The notes: generated from the letters alone by a model not told the origin. A stretch of DNA of 64,000 nt from Pipra filicauda (GCF_003945595.2 NW_024104428.1:954106-1018105), one strand, 5' to 3'. Shown: positions 35,275 to 47,886, numbered from the stretch's first letter. Made by a program: numbers and translations.

Positions 35275-37529
35275 GGTTGCCTCACTTGTGGGCACTGCCA
35301 CACCCAGCACCCACGGGTGAGGTAGAGATTCATTTGCCCTGCCTACCTATCCCTGAGCAGGCAGTATTTCATGAGAGCTGGGGGTTTCCCTCTTCTGCTT
35401 TTACCTCGGATGCAAACACCAAGTACTGCCTTTCCAGTCGTTCAGGGGCCAACCAGGCTGACACATGGCTAACACAGCAGAGCCAGAGAGCCACGTGCGA
35501 CAGACTGTGCCGTGTGTTCCCTGAAAATGGCCCTGCCTCTTGCTCCAAGCAGAGAAACAACACATTTTATCCATTCTTACAACCATTTCTGCCTGCCAGC
35601 CATGGAGCAGTGGTGCAAGGGAAAGGCTGCAGAGGAGCAGGCTGCACCAGGGTCAAGCTGGTGTCCAACCTCCAGCATTCCTCACTGGAGACTCGTCTCA
35701 TTCATCAGCTGGAGGGTTGCGAGGGGGAACTAAGCCACAAAAAGTCTGCCTACTGCTAATAGTGTTACTGCCTTTCACTCGCATTTGAGAGCAAAAACAC
35801 TGTTCTGCTTCTTCTGGTCACGTGTTTTGGGCTCCTCAGGTGAACACAAGATGGGCAGGTCTCTGTGGAACTGTAGAAGGGAAGCCTGTCAGGCAGCTGT
35901 GGCTACAGCATGGCAAAGGGGAGGATTTGTGAAGCATTAAAAACACATATTGCAACCTGTCCAGTCTGTGGCCATTTGGATCAACTTATCACACGCCTGA
36001 TATCATCTTCCAACCACTGCAAGCAAAAGCAGGAGGGAGATGCCAAGCTCTGGAGCCTTGCAGCCCCCCTCCCACCCCCCCATCCCCAGTGCCTTGAGGC
36101 TGAGGTGGCACAAGGCAGTTCATGGGCACAGTCAGATCCTACAGGCACCCCATGCAGCAGCAGGGTGTCCTGCCAGGACCCCCACGCACCACTGATGTTA
36201 TCAGCTCTTCCTTGACTCGCAGGGGCCCCTTTCCCCCAAGGGCACATTTCATGGGGCCAGCAATGAGGAGCACGGTCCCTGCCAGTTCTGTACGTGCAGG
36301 AAAAGGACTTTGCCCTCCTTCCATGCCTGCAGATACCACAGTTACTACACTTGTAGACAGAATAGAATGAACCCTGCCTAAAATGCTCCCAAAACCACAC
36401 AGACATTCTCTCCTGTCTCTTAGGTTTAACAACAGCAGTCGCAGCTCCAGATTTCCATACATGGCTCTAGCCAAAGCCAGACCTCCAAACTTTTTCTTTG
36501 TATGGTACCAAACAGAGGAATTTCTCATAAATGGTTTGTGAGTGTTAAGTTCCTCCACAGTTGATTCTGTCATGTTTGGGACCCCTTTTTCACCGGCGTT
36601 TGAGTGATCCTTGCTTTCTTACCCCAGGCAGAGCCAGAGCACGGCAGCGGGGACCTGCCTCTCCCAGATGCCCTGGAAGTTCTGGGTTCCAGCTGCCCCT
36701 GGCTGCATGGGCTTCTCCACGTGTGTTCTTGAGCAGAAAGGTGGCAGCTCCCAAGCTGACATCAGTCCAGGGGTCTCTCCAATTTTGGTGTAATTCTGGA
36801 GGTTGATCCCAGCCCAGGGACTGCCCTGTTGGATATATCAGTGCTAGGGAAGGCGGTGCCTTTCTTTCACTGCCAAGTGGATGACCTCTTACTAAGGCTG
36901 CCACCAGAGAGGCTGGTGCTGGGAAAAACCTCCTTCAGCCAAATAATCCCACTCATCTGTCTGTCAGTAGAGGATGAGAGAGCAGCAAAACACTTTGGGA
37001 TGTCAGCCAGGCACTGTCATACAGCAAACAGCTGCCTGGCTCTCCCCCAGTGACAAAAATGCAGCAGCCTTGGCACAGGGAGCAGGAGGATGCAGCGTAA
37101 GCTGAGATACAAGCATTGCTTAGTCCTTGGTGTCTGGAAGGGAGGACTGTGCTTTTCCAGGTGCTGCTGTACCCCAGCACAGGAGGCAGATCAGAGACAT
37201 GCCCAGCTGAATGTCCAAGAGCAGAGTCACATCAGCACAGGATCATGCCCTCTAGGACATGCTGCTACACAGGGGATGGGGTGGAGGGAAGGTGGCCAAC
37301 CAAACAGCTGCCACCCTTCTGTCTTCCTTCAGGAGGAGATCTAGCCAGCTGGTTGCCTCCTTGCCCTGAGGAAGAGGCAGGAGGAGACAAGAGTTCTTCA
37401 CGTGACTCCCAAGTAAGTGCTTTACTATAACCCAGAAAACAAAAAATCACTACTTCGGGAGACAAGACAATAGCGAGGCACTCATTTTTCATCAACCTCT
37501 GATCTCCCATAGCTCTAATTGACCTCAGC
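35275..37529. other. Non-coding stretch
   Basis: No coding signal or known repeat after the CR1 fragment. Open frames at 35238-35759 and 35981-36573 are chance frames by composition. Confidence 0.45.
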
Positions 37530-37800
37530 AGAAAACACAGATGCGCTGCACTTTAAAGTAAAAGAAAAAAGTCATGCCTCGGTGTTATCTCAGATATTCC
37601 CAGGAGAGGAAATAGCCAGAGAAACTTAGTTGTTCACCTCTATCCACAGGAGATTTGTGTCCACAAAGACATATCTGTTGGGTTTCTGGCTGATAGCAAA
37701 TGCATCATCTTTGATGTGCATTTTTGGGTCAATGCACACCAACACGCTCCCGGTCCCCTTTCATCCTGCATGAGTCGGAGAACCATTTCTGATGGGAGAA
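37530..37800. promoter_or_regulatory. Candidate regulatory block
   Basis: Unique sequence with gatgcgctgcactttaaagt, catgcctcggtgttatctca, gcaaatgcatcatctttgat and caacacgctcccggtcccc. Mixed AT/GC texture with retained CpGs, supported only by inspection. Confidence 0.2.
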
Positions 37801-40567
37801 CTCATTTAAAAATGACTCCAGAAAGCTGATATCTGTCTATACTGTGTACTCCCTGGGAAAATGGGACCCAGCAGACATCCCAAGAGGTTTGCTGCTGCCC
37901 TGTGAGCCTGATGCTCTGGAGGGACAAGAGTGGTGCCAGTGAACACCAGGGAGTTCGGAGAGTGGATGTCTTGCACGTTCTCTTGCACGTAGGACCTGCC
38001 CTGGGTCTTCATGGGCTGCCACTTGCACAGAGGCTGTAGCAAGGCCCCCTGGCTCTTATTCCTTGCTTGATATTTCTTCCCACTGCCTAAGACCTTCCTG
38101 TTGCAGAGGAGGTTCAAAGCCCTTCAGCTTTGAGCAATGCCAGATGAATATTGAGGCTGGTTTTCTTTGTATAGATGCTGTTTTTCTCTTTCTATTAGTG
38201 GTCTCTGGAAACTCCCAGGCCAGTTGTGTGAGAGCATATTTTATAGCTGCATGTGACAGTAAGGAGAGAAAATATGCTAATACATTCCCAACACAGGAAG
38301 AGAAATGCCAGGTCAGACTGTGGGAAAGGCAGAATCTTCCCAGAGGCAGCAGCCCTGCAAGGAGAGGCAGCTTTGTACAGGCAAGGAGAGCAGGTCACCA
38401 GGCATGACAGTGGCACACCTGGCTAGGAAGGGGCCAGGCTTTCTAAGCTTTCAAGAAAAGCATGGCTTTCCCTCATGAAAAGAGCAGATTTACCATGGAA
38501 TGAGGCACTGGGGAGGCATGAGGGGAAAACAGGCCCTCCTGGTGAGCTTGCTTGGTCTCCATCCCTCCTGCCCCTGGTTGTAGGCACTGGAGTGAGACAC
38601 AGCCAGTGACAAGACAGTGTGAACACCTTATGTGCAAAGCTGGGGATGGACCTGGCATCATTACAGGCTCAAAGGAGAGAAATGCTTATTCCCTGCACCT
38701 CAGAAAGGCAGCACTGAGGTGAAGGTCAGCTGCTGGGGGAGGATGAAATCTGGCAAGAGGTTTCTGGACAGCTTTGGGGGTCAGATGGCTGTTGGGAGAA
38801 GGAAATCATAGGCTGAACTTTCTTCACACATACTGGTTGCACGTAATTCAGACAAGCCCAAATCTTTGCACGCTTCCTAATCAGATAACCCATGGGTTAC
38901 GTGCATGGAGGGACACCAACTTCTCCTCTGATTTCAAAGAATTCAAAAGGTGAGATTGATCCTGCATATATATTAGGGAGGATGTCATATTTTTCAATCA
39001 CTGCTTACGTCTTGTTTACTGTTCCAGCCCTGGGAAGCACTCAGCCCCCTCATTGAAAAGCTCTTCTTCCCTCACATCTTCATTCATTAAGCAAGCTGTC
39101 TACAGAAGCCTGTAAGCACAAAGCCCAACCACAGCAGTGGGCTTGGGAGACTGTTTTATTTTTAGAAAAAAAACCAAAACAAACAACTTAAAACAACCAT
39201 ATTCCTCTGGAGAACTAACTTGAGAACCATTACTAGTAAAAGCTGACTTGAAATAAAACCGTTTTTAATGATGGCATTTAGCAGCAGTTTCAAGAGCCTG
39301 GTGCTCTTACGATTTTATCAGAGGGGAATGCATTTTGGAGAAGGCACCTAGGGCCAGTGAAGGACTCCAGGGTAGGCAAGAAAACTGGCCTTAACTTGCC
39401 TGTCACTGCTCGGAGCAATCTGTGATGCCTTTGCTCACAGGACCCAGCATTTCCCCTCTGGCTTTGCGTAATGTACCGAGATCTCTGATTCCTAAGTGGT
39501 TTGCAGTGCACAGTCCTTTTTTTCCTCAGTAACTCATTATAGGCCAATTTTAACTTATAAATTCATTTATAAGCCAGTCCATTTGTGCAGACTGTCTTGC
39601 TGGAGGCAGACTTCTGCCTTTCTCCATCTCCTTCCCTCCCTCCCTCCCTCCCCTGTAAGGACAAGCGCATGCGAATCCGGGACATCTCTTGTCTACTGCT
39701 TGTGTGGGGCACAGCTTCATCCAGCAGCTTTGGACAAAATTGGAAAGAGGCAGGCAGTGTAGCTGCAACCAGGAGCTGCTCTTGCTGCCCAGCTACCTCA
39801 TGGTAAAGGCAGCAGAGATGCTGGTGGCTTCTCCAGATCACCCAGGCAGAGATGTGTTCCTCAAGGTGTGCTTGCCTTCCTGCTGCTCCTTCCCAGCCCT
39901 CTCTGAAGGAGCAATGCAAGGCCCAGCAGGCACCCCCCAGCAGGGGCCCATCTGGAAGAGGAAACACTTGTGTCAGGGCACCTCCATCTATCCTAGGTCT
40001 CTCCCTATCCCAGCAGCCCTGGGATGCCTTCCCATTGCTTGGAGCACAGATCAAGAGTGCTTGGGCAGCAAACCAGGTACTGGAACAGGAGTGACCACCA
40101 CCTTTGGGCAAGGAGGGACAGGAGAAAGGGAAGGGATGTGAGGGAAACTCAGCAGCAAGAAAGCTGACCTTGCAAGGCCCAAGAAAAGGGAGACACCTTC
40201 TCCAAAGCCAAGGGTCTGTGCGTGGCCAGGCCCCAGCCCCTTGGCTAAACCAGGTGAACCAGTGGTGACCTGAGCTGGAAGCTGGCCCTGGGTCTGTAAA
40301 GATGGGACCTTTGGCACTGTGCTACTGAGGACACACTGACTGCAAAGCAGTGACTGGGAGAAGGAGGAGAGTGTGAAGTAACAAGCAATAGGACAAGAGG
40401 AAATGACCTCAAGTTGTACAGGGGGGGAGCTTTAGTGAGAGAGTCAGGAAGACTAAAAATACTTACCCAAGTGGAAGGGAAAAACCCGGTTTACACGGGT
40501 GAATTCCTGCTATGGAGAAAGCCAGGCAAAACCTCAAGTCCCAGGTAAGGTGTCTGTGCAAGGCCAA
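37801..40567. other. Non-coding stretch
   Basis: Unique DNA with A-rich words near 39160-39190 and the (TCCC)n tract at 39632-39654. The 182-residue minus-strand frame at 39563-40111 crosses that tract and has no domain. Confidence 0.45.
39632..39654. repeat. (TCCC)n microsatellite
   Basis: About five tandem tccc units, slightly imperfect at the ends, inside a wider pyrimidine-rich stretch. Confidence 0.85.
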
Positions 40568-41040
40568 CGCCGTACCCATCACACCTTTTCCCTGGAAGGG
40601 CTGCCAGGCATCGGAATGGGCTGTCCCGGGAATCCAGGATCGCCATCGCTGGAGGCGTTCAAAAGGCGTGGGGATGTGGCACTCGGGGGCACGGATTAGC
40701 GGCTGGACTCGGTGACCGTATCGGTCTTTTCCGATCAGTGATTCCGGCGTCTCCATCCCGCCGGCAGAGCCAGCGCGGAGCTGCCCCGGGAGCCGCCGCT
40801 GCCCCAGCGCGCTTCTGTCCCGGGGCGCTGCCACCTCCCGCAGCCCGCTCCGTGTCCCGGGAAACCCCAGCAGATGGTGCCAGACTGCCAAAAACCCTCC
40901 GGGAGCCGGGCTGGGCTCCACCGGGAGCCGCCTCCTGCCTCTACTGCCTGGCAGCCTGGGGTGGCGCGGGCAAGGAGCGATGCGAGATTTTGGGAAGCCC
41001 TGAATCAACCGCTAGTAAATCCCCGGAGGCTGTGAGAAGG
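40568..41040. promoter_or_regulatory. CpG-rich island-like segment
   Basis: I count roughly thirty CpG dinucleotides in the first 310 bases, with GC-box-like runs (cccgccgg, gccccgggag, ccggggcgctgcc). This is the densest CpG cluster in the window. Its left third is the CR1 tail at 40570-40757; the rest is unique-looking. No spliced coding exon with supporting phase was found adjoining it. The 219-residue open frame across it begins at a GTG, not ATG, and has low-complexity Ala/Pro/Arg composition, so it is not called. It could be a promoter for a non-coding RNA or a distant gene, an orphan CpG island, or only a GC-rich patch. Confidence 0.45.
40570..40757 (+). mobile_element. CR1 LINE 3' end inside a CpG-rich segment
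   Basis: The plus strand shows the CR1 3'-terminal order: a ttttccctggaagggctgcc block, ggcatcggaatgggctgtcc, a gccatcgctggaggcgttca block, ggggatgtggcac, a ggctggactcggtgac block, and ggtcttttccgatcagtgat at the end. CpG sites are unusually well kept for a diverged copy, with about fifteen in under 200 bp. The element runs directly into a CpG-rich segment, which suggests low germline methylation (inference). Confidence 0.8.
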
Positions 41041-44000
41041 TCAGCATCCACCCCTTTTAGTTCAGCCAACGCTCCTTGGCCAGCATCTCCTCGCTTTCAG
41101 CATTTTTATTTTCCACTGCGATATTTGGTCCTCAGAGTGACCAGAGCAATAGAGTTCCCCCCTCCCTTCTCTTGGCTGACTTTGCTCTGGGCAACTTATC
41201 TCGATCCTCAGTGTAAAATTTTCCTTTGCACCATTTCATCCTATTATTCCAGAATAAATCAGGACCATTTCCATGTCGAATGCTGGCAGAGGAGCACAAG
41301 AGCAAGGAGGGGAAGAGTTTCACTGCTGTGGCAGTTCGGGAGGTTTGGAGACTTTCCCCCATGCTCAGGCACGGGGACAACAGGCCCTTCCTTCTGACCG
41401 ACCACAGGGCTCCCCAGGCTTTCCATACATGCCTGGGGCTCCTACAGCAGTGATGCTCTCCCAAACCTCTCTGTGAGCAGGACAGCCAGAGGATGATGAA
41501 GATGCAGGACCAGCTGCCTGGGAAGCCACACAGGGCTGTTTCAGGGACAGCCAGAGGGGACAGCTCAATAGCCAGCACTGCTTCAGCAGGACTGTCAGCA
41601 GATGGGGGACTCACACGCCTCAGACCCAAAGATCAGGACAGGTGTCCCCATGGAACTACAAAGCAAGGACAGAGAACTGCTGAGTTAGAAGCATCCACAG
41701 GGGCTTTGGTGCTCCCAGACGGTGGTGATGCAGTCACAGCTAAACAGAAGTCAGCCTTTAAATTACAGAGCAGAGAGCCCACCCGTTCCTCATCTATGCC
41801 TAACAGCTGAGCTCACCCTCATGTTATTAAAACCATGACACCACTGTTCCAGGCACGTCTCCTGGAGCCTGGGAGAGCTGAGCAAGCAGAACCCCCCTGG
41901 AAAACAGGGCTCAGACCAACAGCCCAATGCTCCAGGAGGAGACTTAGTGCTGGAGCCCGAACATGGGAGCTGTCTGTCTGCCCAGCTTCGCTTTTCCTGG
42001 CAAGTGCCCTCACCTTCCCCTCCAATCCAGGGGCTCATGCAGGGAATTGCATCACCAAACCCTGCTCTCTACTCTGAGGGATTTTTCCTAGCCTGGCAAC
42101 TGGACCAGCTAGCTTTGCATGCTGAAGACCTTCCCCAATCTGACAACCAAGCTACTGCTGTTGCTGGAATGCCCAGGGAGCACGCAGCCCCAGCCCTCTC
42201 AGACACATGGGAGCCATGCCCCACTCTCCTCCCTGTACACAATCCAAGCAGCACCATCCCAACCCTCTCCTCCACCAGGCAACTCAACTCTGTGTCACCA
42301 GCCACTCCAGCCTTGATCTCCAGATGTGGCTGCCTCACCTCTCCCCTGCCTCGCAATCTGCAGGCATGAGCATCCATAAGTCTTTCCTGCTTATTTGGAG
42401 ATTGCACGTGCTTCAGCTTTATAAACATGCTTTATAAACAACCATGTCTCTCTGCTGAGGCTGGGCCAATGGTGCCTCTGACTGCTGGGGCTCTCTGCTC
42501 CATGGAGGGAGCTTCTCCTTCCCCTCCAGCACCTCCTGGCTGACACATCTGATCGAGGGCTTGGCAGCTGCAGCCTGCGTGCGTTCGTGTGCCTGTGGAG
42601 TCACCAGCATACCTGGCAGCAGGCAGGCAGTGCCACCCCAGCATGGCTGGGCAGTGTCAGCAGTCACGCTGCAGCTGCCAGCCTCAAAAGCAGCCCTGGA
42701 TGAAGCCTCACTGCAGGCGAGGTTTTATTTCCAGGCTGGTTTTGTCAGTAAGGAGGCCTGAGAGAATGTTTTGCCCACCCCCACAGATGTGTTCTCACTG
42801 CCCTTTCTTCAAGTTGCAATGAAATTTGATTGAGAGGGTTGCAGTCTCAGCTATATTAAGGTCTCCCTGACTTGTATCCTATATTTCCACAAACGTGGGT
42901 AAGCAGAGAGAGGATTGAGACCCCCGTTGCCACACTGGCCTTTGCTCAGCTGCCACCAGGCAGTTACGGCTCTCCAGGGCACGGTTAAGCACGTCCTCCC
43001 TCCCCACAGGGGCATTTTTAATCAGAAGCTTCAGCTTGTTCATTTCTCTCTGGGTCACTGCCACCAGTGGGGCCCTCGACCACAAACCATGGCCTCTGTT
43101 TTGCAGTGGGAAAAGATGAGGCATCACCCAGCAGGACACGCTCAATCTTAAACGTTGCCACAGCGGAGAAATCGGGAGCAGAAAGATTGAGGACACCAGT
43201 GTGATTTCACATGTTTAACCTCCTGATAATTCCCTCTGTCTGTATTACCTCTCAGCTTCCAAATCCTCGGTTTTGTTCAGAGAGAGGGAGATTTCTCTCA
43301 AGGTTTTAATTCTTGGGATTAGATTCCTAGGAAATGCCTGTGCAGGTCACACTGATGGGCTGTCTAGCCTGATCCCCCACCGTGGCCATGAGAAAGAGTA
43401 CACAGAGTCGACCACTCCTAGGGTCTGTCCCCACCATCCTCCCACAGCTCCCATCCTCTCACAATTAGGACTGTGAGAGGGCACTTCCCATCCCTTTGAA
43501 TATCCCAGTCCTGAGCCTGTTGTCCTCAAATGCCTCTCACCCTGCCTGAGCCTGCTGGGGCTGCCTGCCTCCTTGGGGGTCAGAGAAGGCCAGGTATCCA
43601 GGACCTGCTGTGTGAAGAAGACCTGCTTCCTCCTGCAGCTTTTTTCCAAAGAGGTGTAGGAGTTTCAGTGAGTGTCACACAGTGGCCACGTTGCAGGGTT
43701 GGGAGAATAACAATTCCCTGTTTGCTGCCTCTGTGGTTTAGCAAACCTCATCTGTATTCCCTGCCAGCCTCTTCCTCTCCAAAAACTGAAGTATTTTCAC
43801 GTGCCTCAGACATCAAAGGACACAGTTAGGGTTATGGGAGCCTAACCTGCATCCCTGAAGGAGCCAACGTAACCAGATTCAATCCTATACTTGTGTGTTG
43901 GTATTCAGGTGACTGCCCCAGGCTGAAGGGAAGAACACATCCAAGGTGACCAGGGAGCTGTGAGAGGATTCAACCTGAAGATCACTGTATAAAACAGTGT

Positions 44001-46774
44001 GGGTCTGGCATGCACCCATCAACGTCAACCAGGTGACAGCTATGGGTGTAGCACGTGAGTCTGACTGTGGGGACGCAGAAGGTGTTAAGGGAAGTGAAAG
44101 GAAGCCCTTCTGAACATTGCTGCAGGACTGGAAGTGTCACATGGTCAACTTGTGCTGGTGTCGTGTGAGCAGTTGCTCACACTTCGTGCAGAGGTCTCAC
44201 ATCACACCCCAGGACTCTCACCGCGTGCAGCCTGACATTTCTAGAGCTGGAGATACTGTTTGGGTCTCCAGGTGGGTTACGTGAGGCAATTATGAGTCTC
44301 TAAGCCGGCTAGACTTCTACAACAATGAAAGGCAAGAAAAAAAAATAATCAGTAGCTCATTGGCTTTCCCCCATACCTCGGGCCTTTGAAGGGACAGAGG
44401 TCACTTCACAGTGATCCTTTCCTGGACAGTCTTCAAAAGTTTGTGTTCCTCCTTGATGAGTTCAGCCCTGCTGCGGTGATGTCCTTGATATGGAGAAAAT
44501 TCTATCACTAGGAAACCTCTTTTTCCAGGATGTTTAAACAAAGGTGTTTCAAGTGTATGCAGGGCATGGAAGAGAAGGGAAAGGAGAGGAGTTTATGCAG
44601 GGATGGTATGAGAGATTTACCCTGGCAGTGAAAGTAAATGTGCATGACACAGCTGAGGGCAAGCATGTGTGTTAACAGACAAACAGCCCCAGGAACACAA
44701 AATAAGATGAAAAGGGAGCTAAAGAATATAAACACCAGGGAGTTCACAGCTCTCAAAGACATGATGTGATCCTATTGCAACCGCTCCACCAGCTGCCCCT
44801 CGGTGGCCCTGCCGTGGGCTGCTGTGCACAGCCCTTCCTGGGACAGTTTACAGAGGGGGAAAACACAGGTGGGACAAGGGACAGGACGTGGACCAAGCAG
44901 TACAGCTGTGTTAACTCCTTTAGAGGTAACTGGGGTGAGACACAAACACGCAGCATTGACTATCAGCCTTGTCAGCTGCCCCCATGACATTCACCTCCTT
45001 CCCCCGCGAAAGTTAAAAGAACAGGTCTGAACATAGGCAGTGCTGAGACCAGAACACCCTCCCAAAGATGGGGAGCAAGGCTGAGAATACGGCTCCCACT
45101 TCCCTGGTCCCTGGCCATCCTGCCCAGACTCCCACAGCACTGTTACTCAGGAGCCAGCTCGTCCCTTTCTCTTCCACTCCCCATTATGTGAATCAACTCT
45201 TGTTACTCCTCTGACCATCTCTGCTTCCCAGCACAGTCAGTGAGCCATCACAGTCCCTTTTGAAGGCCAGGCAGCTCTCACAGCAGTAAATATCAGTGTA
45301 GAAAACAACAGGAAGTTTATTCTTTGCCCCCAAGAAACATCCACACAGTTTCTGTGCTGCCCCTGCAATAACAAGGAACACCTGTTTATGCTTTTCTCTG
45401 TGTGAATTGAAGAGGCTGCAGTACCCGGGGCTCAGCCCCAGATCCCAAGAGCTGTGATCAGCAGAACCCCCCTAGGTCTGCTGGCACCAGGCTGGCAGAT
45501 TCAGGCCTCCCTGGGAACTCACAAGTGCCTGACCCCGAGGATCTCAGTGGCTCCAACAGTGAAAGGTCTTAAAAACACTTGCAATCAGACCTATGGTCAG
45601 GATGCTGCACTTGGGAAAGCTTAGGAAAGAAACCAACCTAGAGGCATGTCCAAACTATACTAAAAACCCCAAAACTTTTGTAATGCGTCAAGCTCTAAAT
45701 TAGCTATCTCTCCAGCTCAAAGCGCGTGAAATCCTCTCCTGTCCTTGGAAGGGGAGCACCCTGGGGAGAAGCAGATCAAGAAACCCTTAGAAGCAGTAAG
45801 GAAGCCTCAGCAGGCTGCCAGCAGCAGGGATCTAGCTTCAAGGGCACGAAACTTTACCGCCTGGGGTAAAACAGCGAGCCTCAGCCTGGGGGCAGTGGTC
45901 AAAACGAGTGATGTTCTCCTGTGCCTAGCTGCTAGATCAGAAGTGGGATGGGAGCTGTCAGAGTGTGTGCTACGCTTGCAATGACTATCAACCTGTCCAG
46001 GATGAGCCCAGGCTTCTCTAAAGGTTTTGGACAAAGGACACCACTAAGCTAATGAGCTGCTGGCCCAGCTGCCAGCATCTTCAGTGGAGAGAGGTTTTCA
46101 GTATAGACACACAGCACTCCCAGTTCATAACCATAAGGACACACGCCCTTTTCCTTGACATAGATTTGTATCCTGAAGCTGAGGAGATTTGCAAACCAAA
46201 ACAACCCCGGCACTTTTGCCTGCCTCCATGAAGCACGTGGTTGATGGCCAGCAGCATATCAGACCGGCAGAGCAGGGAAAGCTGTCATTACCTGGTGTCC
46301 AAACAACTCATGATCTAACCTGCTTGTGCTCACCAGGATTCGGGCTGCTGCAAAATGTAAGCCCACAACCTCAGCCAAAACTGAGGAACTTGAAGCAACT
46401 TGGGAAACTCAGGAGCGGCAGAAAACCTGGGGGCAGAGCAGAAACATTAACTACAGTTCACCTTGCCCACGTGCAGAATCACTCACACCCCAAGTGTCCC
46501 TGCTGAAGCCCAGGGGCCCCAATGAGCAGCTCAAGGGAGGCAGAACCATGCATTCATGTGCAGATGCAGTTCCGAGAGAGACACCACCACCACAGAGAAG
46601 ATGGCAGGAATAAGGCAGAAAAAACATTTTTCATGGCCTTGACAGTGACCCAGAGTCCCACCATAGGAGAAATTGCTTTGAAAAGCACTCTCGTTGGGGA
46701 TTTATGGGTGAACATGGCTGTATATTTTATAGTACATTCTTATGGCCTCATCGGTCAATAATCTGCATTTAACT
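41041..46774. other. Non-coding stretch
   Basis: Mixed unique DNA. The section 41130-41280 has an AT/GC mosaic (ggcaacttatctcgatcctc, ttatcc-like words) but is not strong enough to separate out. The 13-bp tandem duplication at 42416-42441 is listed. No exon, RNA gene or recognised repeat. Confidence 0.45.
42416..42441. repeat. 13-bp tandem duplication
   Basis: gctttataaaca is followed by t at 42416-42428 and repeats as gctttataaaca plus a at 42429-42441. Both copies contain a TATAAA-like core, but nothing else supports a promoter here. Confidence 0.8.
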
Positions 46775-46935
46775 CAGTCCCTTCAGAGTGTGATGGGCCA
46801 TAACGCTTGTGAAGCAGCTGCTACATGCTGAAATAATAATCAAGGAAGCAGAGGGCAGAGCTGATAATTGACTCTGCTAATGTGCAAGTCGGGACTTTGA
46901 GTTATTGATCAGATGTGCTTCGGTGGCTCAGCAAG
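46775..46935. promoter_or_regulatory. Candidate regulatory block
   Basis: Contains gggccataacgcttgtgaag, an E-box-rich gcagctgctacatgc, gaaataataatcaagg, agctgataattgactctgct and gagttattgatcagatgtgc. Dense homeodomain/GATA-like words in otherwise unique DNA. Confidence 0.25.
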
Positions 46936-47444
46936 AGCCCAATCCTCTATGCCTGGAGGTATCGACTCGGATGTTACCAAGAAGGGGGTACTCTCTTCTC
47001 TCCACATACTGATTTTCTGGATCATCTCCTATTCTGAATTTCCTTCAGCATTTCATCTGGGACTGGTCTAGGATAGACCCCTGAAATTGCCTGACAAAGC
47101 AGCTTTGTCCCTGCTGCCAGCCTGCTTGTGTCCCACACACCCAGATCTTCAGTATCAGGGACATAAACACACAACGCTGAGGAGACAACGACTTTCACCC
47201 CTCAGTACCTCTTTATGGCACCATCCTTGGCACAGGAACCCCTTCCTGTCAGCTCCTTTTCTTTCTGCCCTCCAGCTGAATCCCTTGCTTCCTCCTTCAG
47301 GTCTTCCACCTGCCTCTCCTCCTCCTTGAGCCTCACTGCAGCTTCAGCACATTTCTGCCTGTCCCCAGAGGTTACCATGGCAGATCAAGGCACGTCACTG
47401 GCACCCCATCCCATGCCACCGCTAACCACCTGCTCACCCACATC

Positions 47445-47663
47445 CTAGCGGGTGTCAGAGCCACAGAGATAAGCCACTTCCTCCACTGTTAGCCGGATGC
47501 CTGCAGCCACGTCTTGAACGTGAACTTGCGCAAAGCCTGCCAAAAAAGGTAAATAAATTATGTCAGAGGGGTCTTCCTTTTCAGCTAATTCACCGGTTTC
47601 TTCAAAGACTTGCAAGAATTCGGGAGATGTGGGTTCCTTCTGCAGAATCTCTGCAGGTTGCAC
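47445..47663 (-). other. Coding-like open frame of unknown identity (possible exon)
   Basis: This 72-residue frame on the minus strand ends in TAG at 47445 and differs in texture from chance frames nearby. It is rich in Glu, Asp, Val and Ala and poor in Cys, Trp and His. Its codons show a purine-first, RNY-like bias, and it retains several CpGs. The middle reads PEFLQVFEETGELAEKED and the end DVAAGIRLTVEEVAYL. A stop lies just upstream in frame, so an exon would have to start within 47650-47663 at a weak acceptor. Alternatively it could start at the stronger site near 47540 (tttaccttttttggcag on the minus strand). I do not recognise the protein. It could be a terminal exon, a processed-gene or domesticated-element fragment, or chance. 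No poly(A) hexamer follows at close range on the minus strand. Confidence 0.3.
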
Positions 47664-47820
47664 GTCTGAGCAGTGTTACCCATGTAAGCTTCGTGGCCAA
47701 TTCTAATTTGCTAGGCACTGCATTCATTTGCATGCATGTCAAACAGGCCTGTAATTCACCACATCATCCCAAGAGCTGTTAAAATGTGAGTAAGACATTC
47801 TCCATCCTTATCAGACACTG

Positions 47821-47886
47821 CTTTTTCTTTTTATTTTTTCCTTTTTTTTTCTCAAATTTTTTTTTTGGGGGGGGGGCTCTTTTTTC
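47821..47886. repeat. T-rich low-complexity tract with abutting T10 and G10 runs
   Basis: T-rich DNA from 47821 includes runs of 6-10 T and reaches T10 at 47857-47866, immediately followed by G10 at 47867-47876, then ctcttttttc. Such junctions are prone to length error in sequencing, and G10 can take part in G-quadruplex or triplex structure. Confidence 0.9.

Noticed and set aside
39563..40111. 182-residue minus-strand frame
   Set aside because: Crosses the (TCCC)n microsatellite, giving repetitive Gly/Arg/Glu translation; no splice support or homology recognised.
40463..41008. 181-residue minus-strand frame over the same CpG-rich segment
   Set aside because: It overlaps the CR1 tail in antisense and is explained by GC-rich composition; no recognisable motif.
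40738..41397. Longest open frame in the window, 219 residues on the plus strand
   Set aside because: It starts at a GTG inside the CR1 tail, lies in CpG-rich DNA where stops are rare, has low-complexity Ala/Pro/Arg/Ser composition and shows no domain or splice structure.
42416..42441. Twin TATAAA words as a core promoter
   Set aside because: They belong to a 13-bp tandem duplication and no downstream initiation signal, CpG cluster or exon was found.
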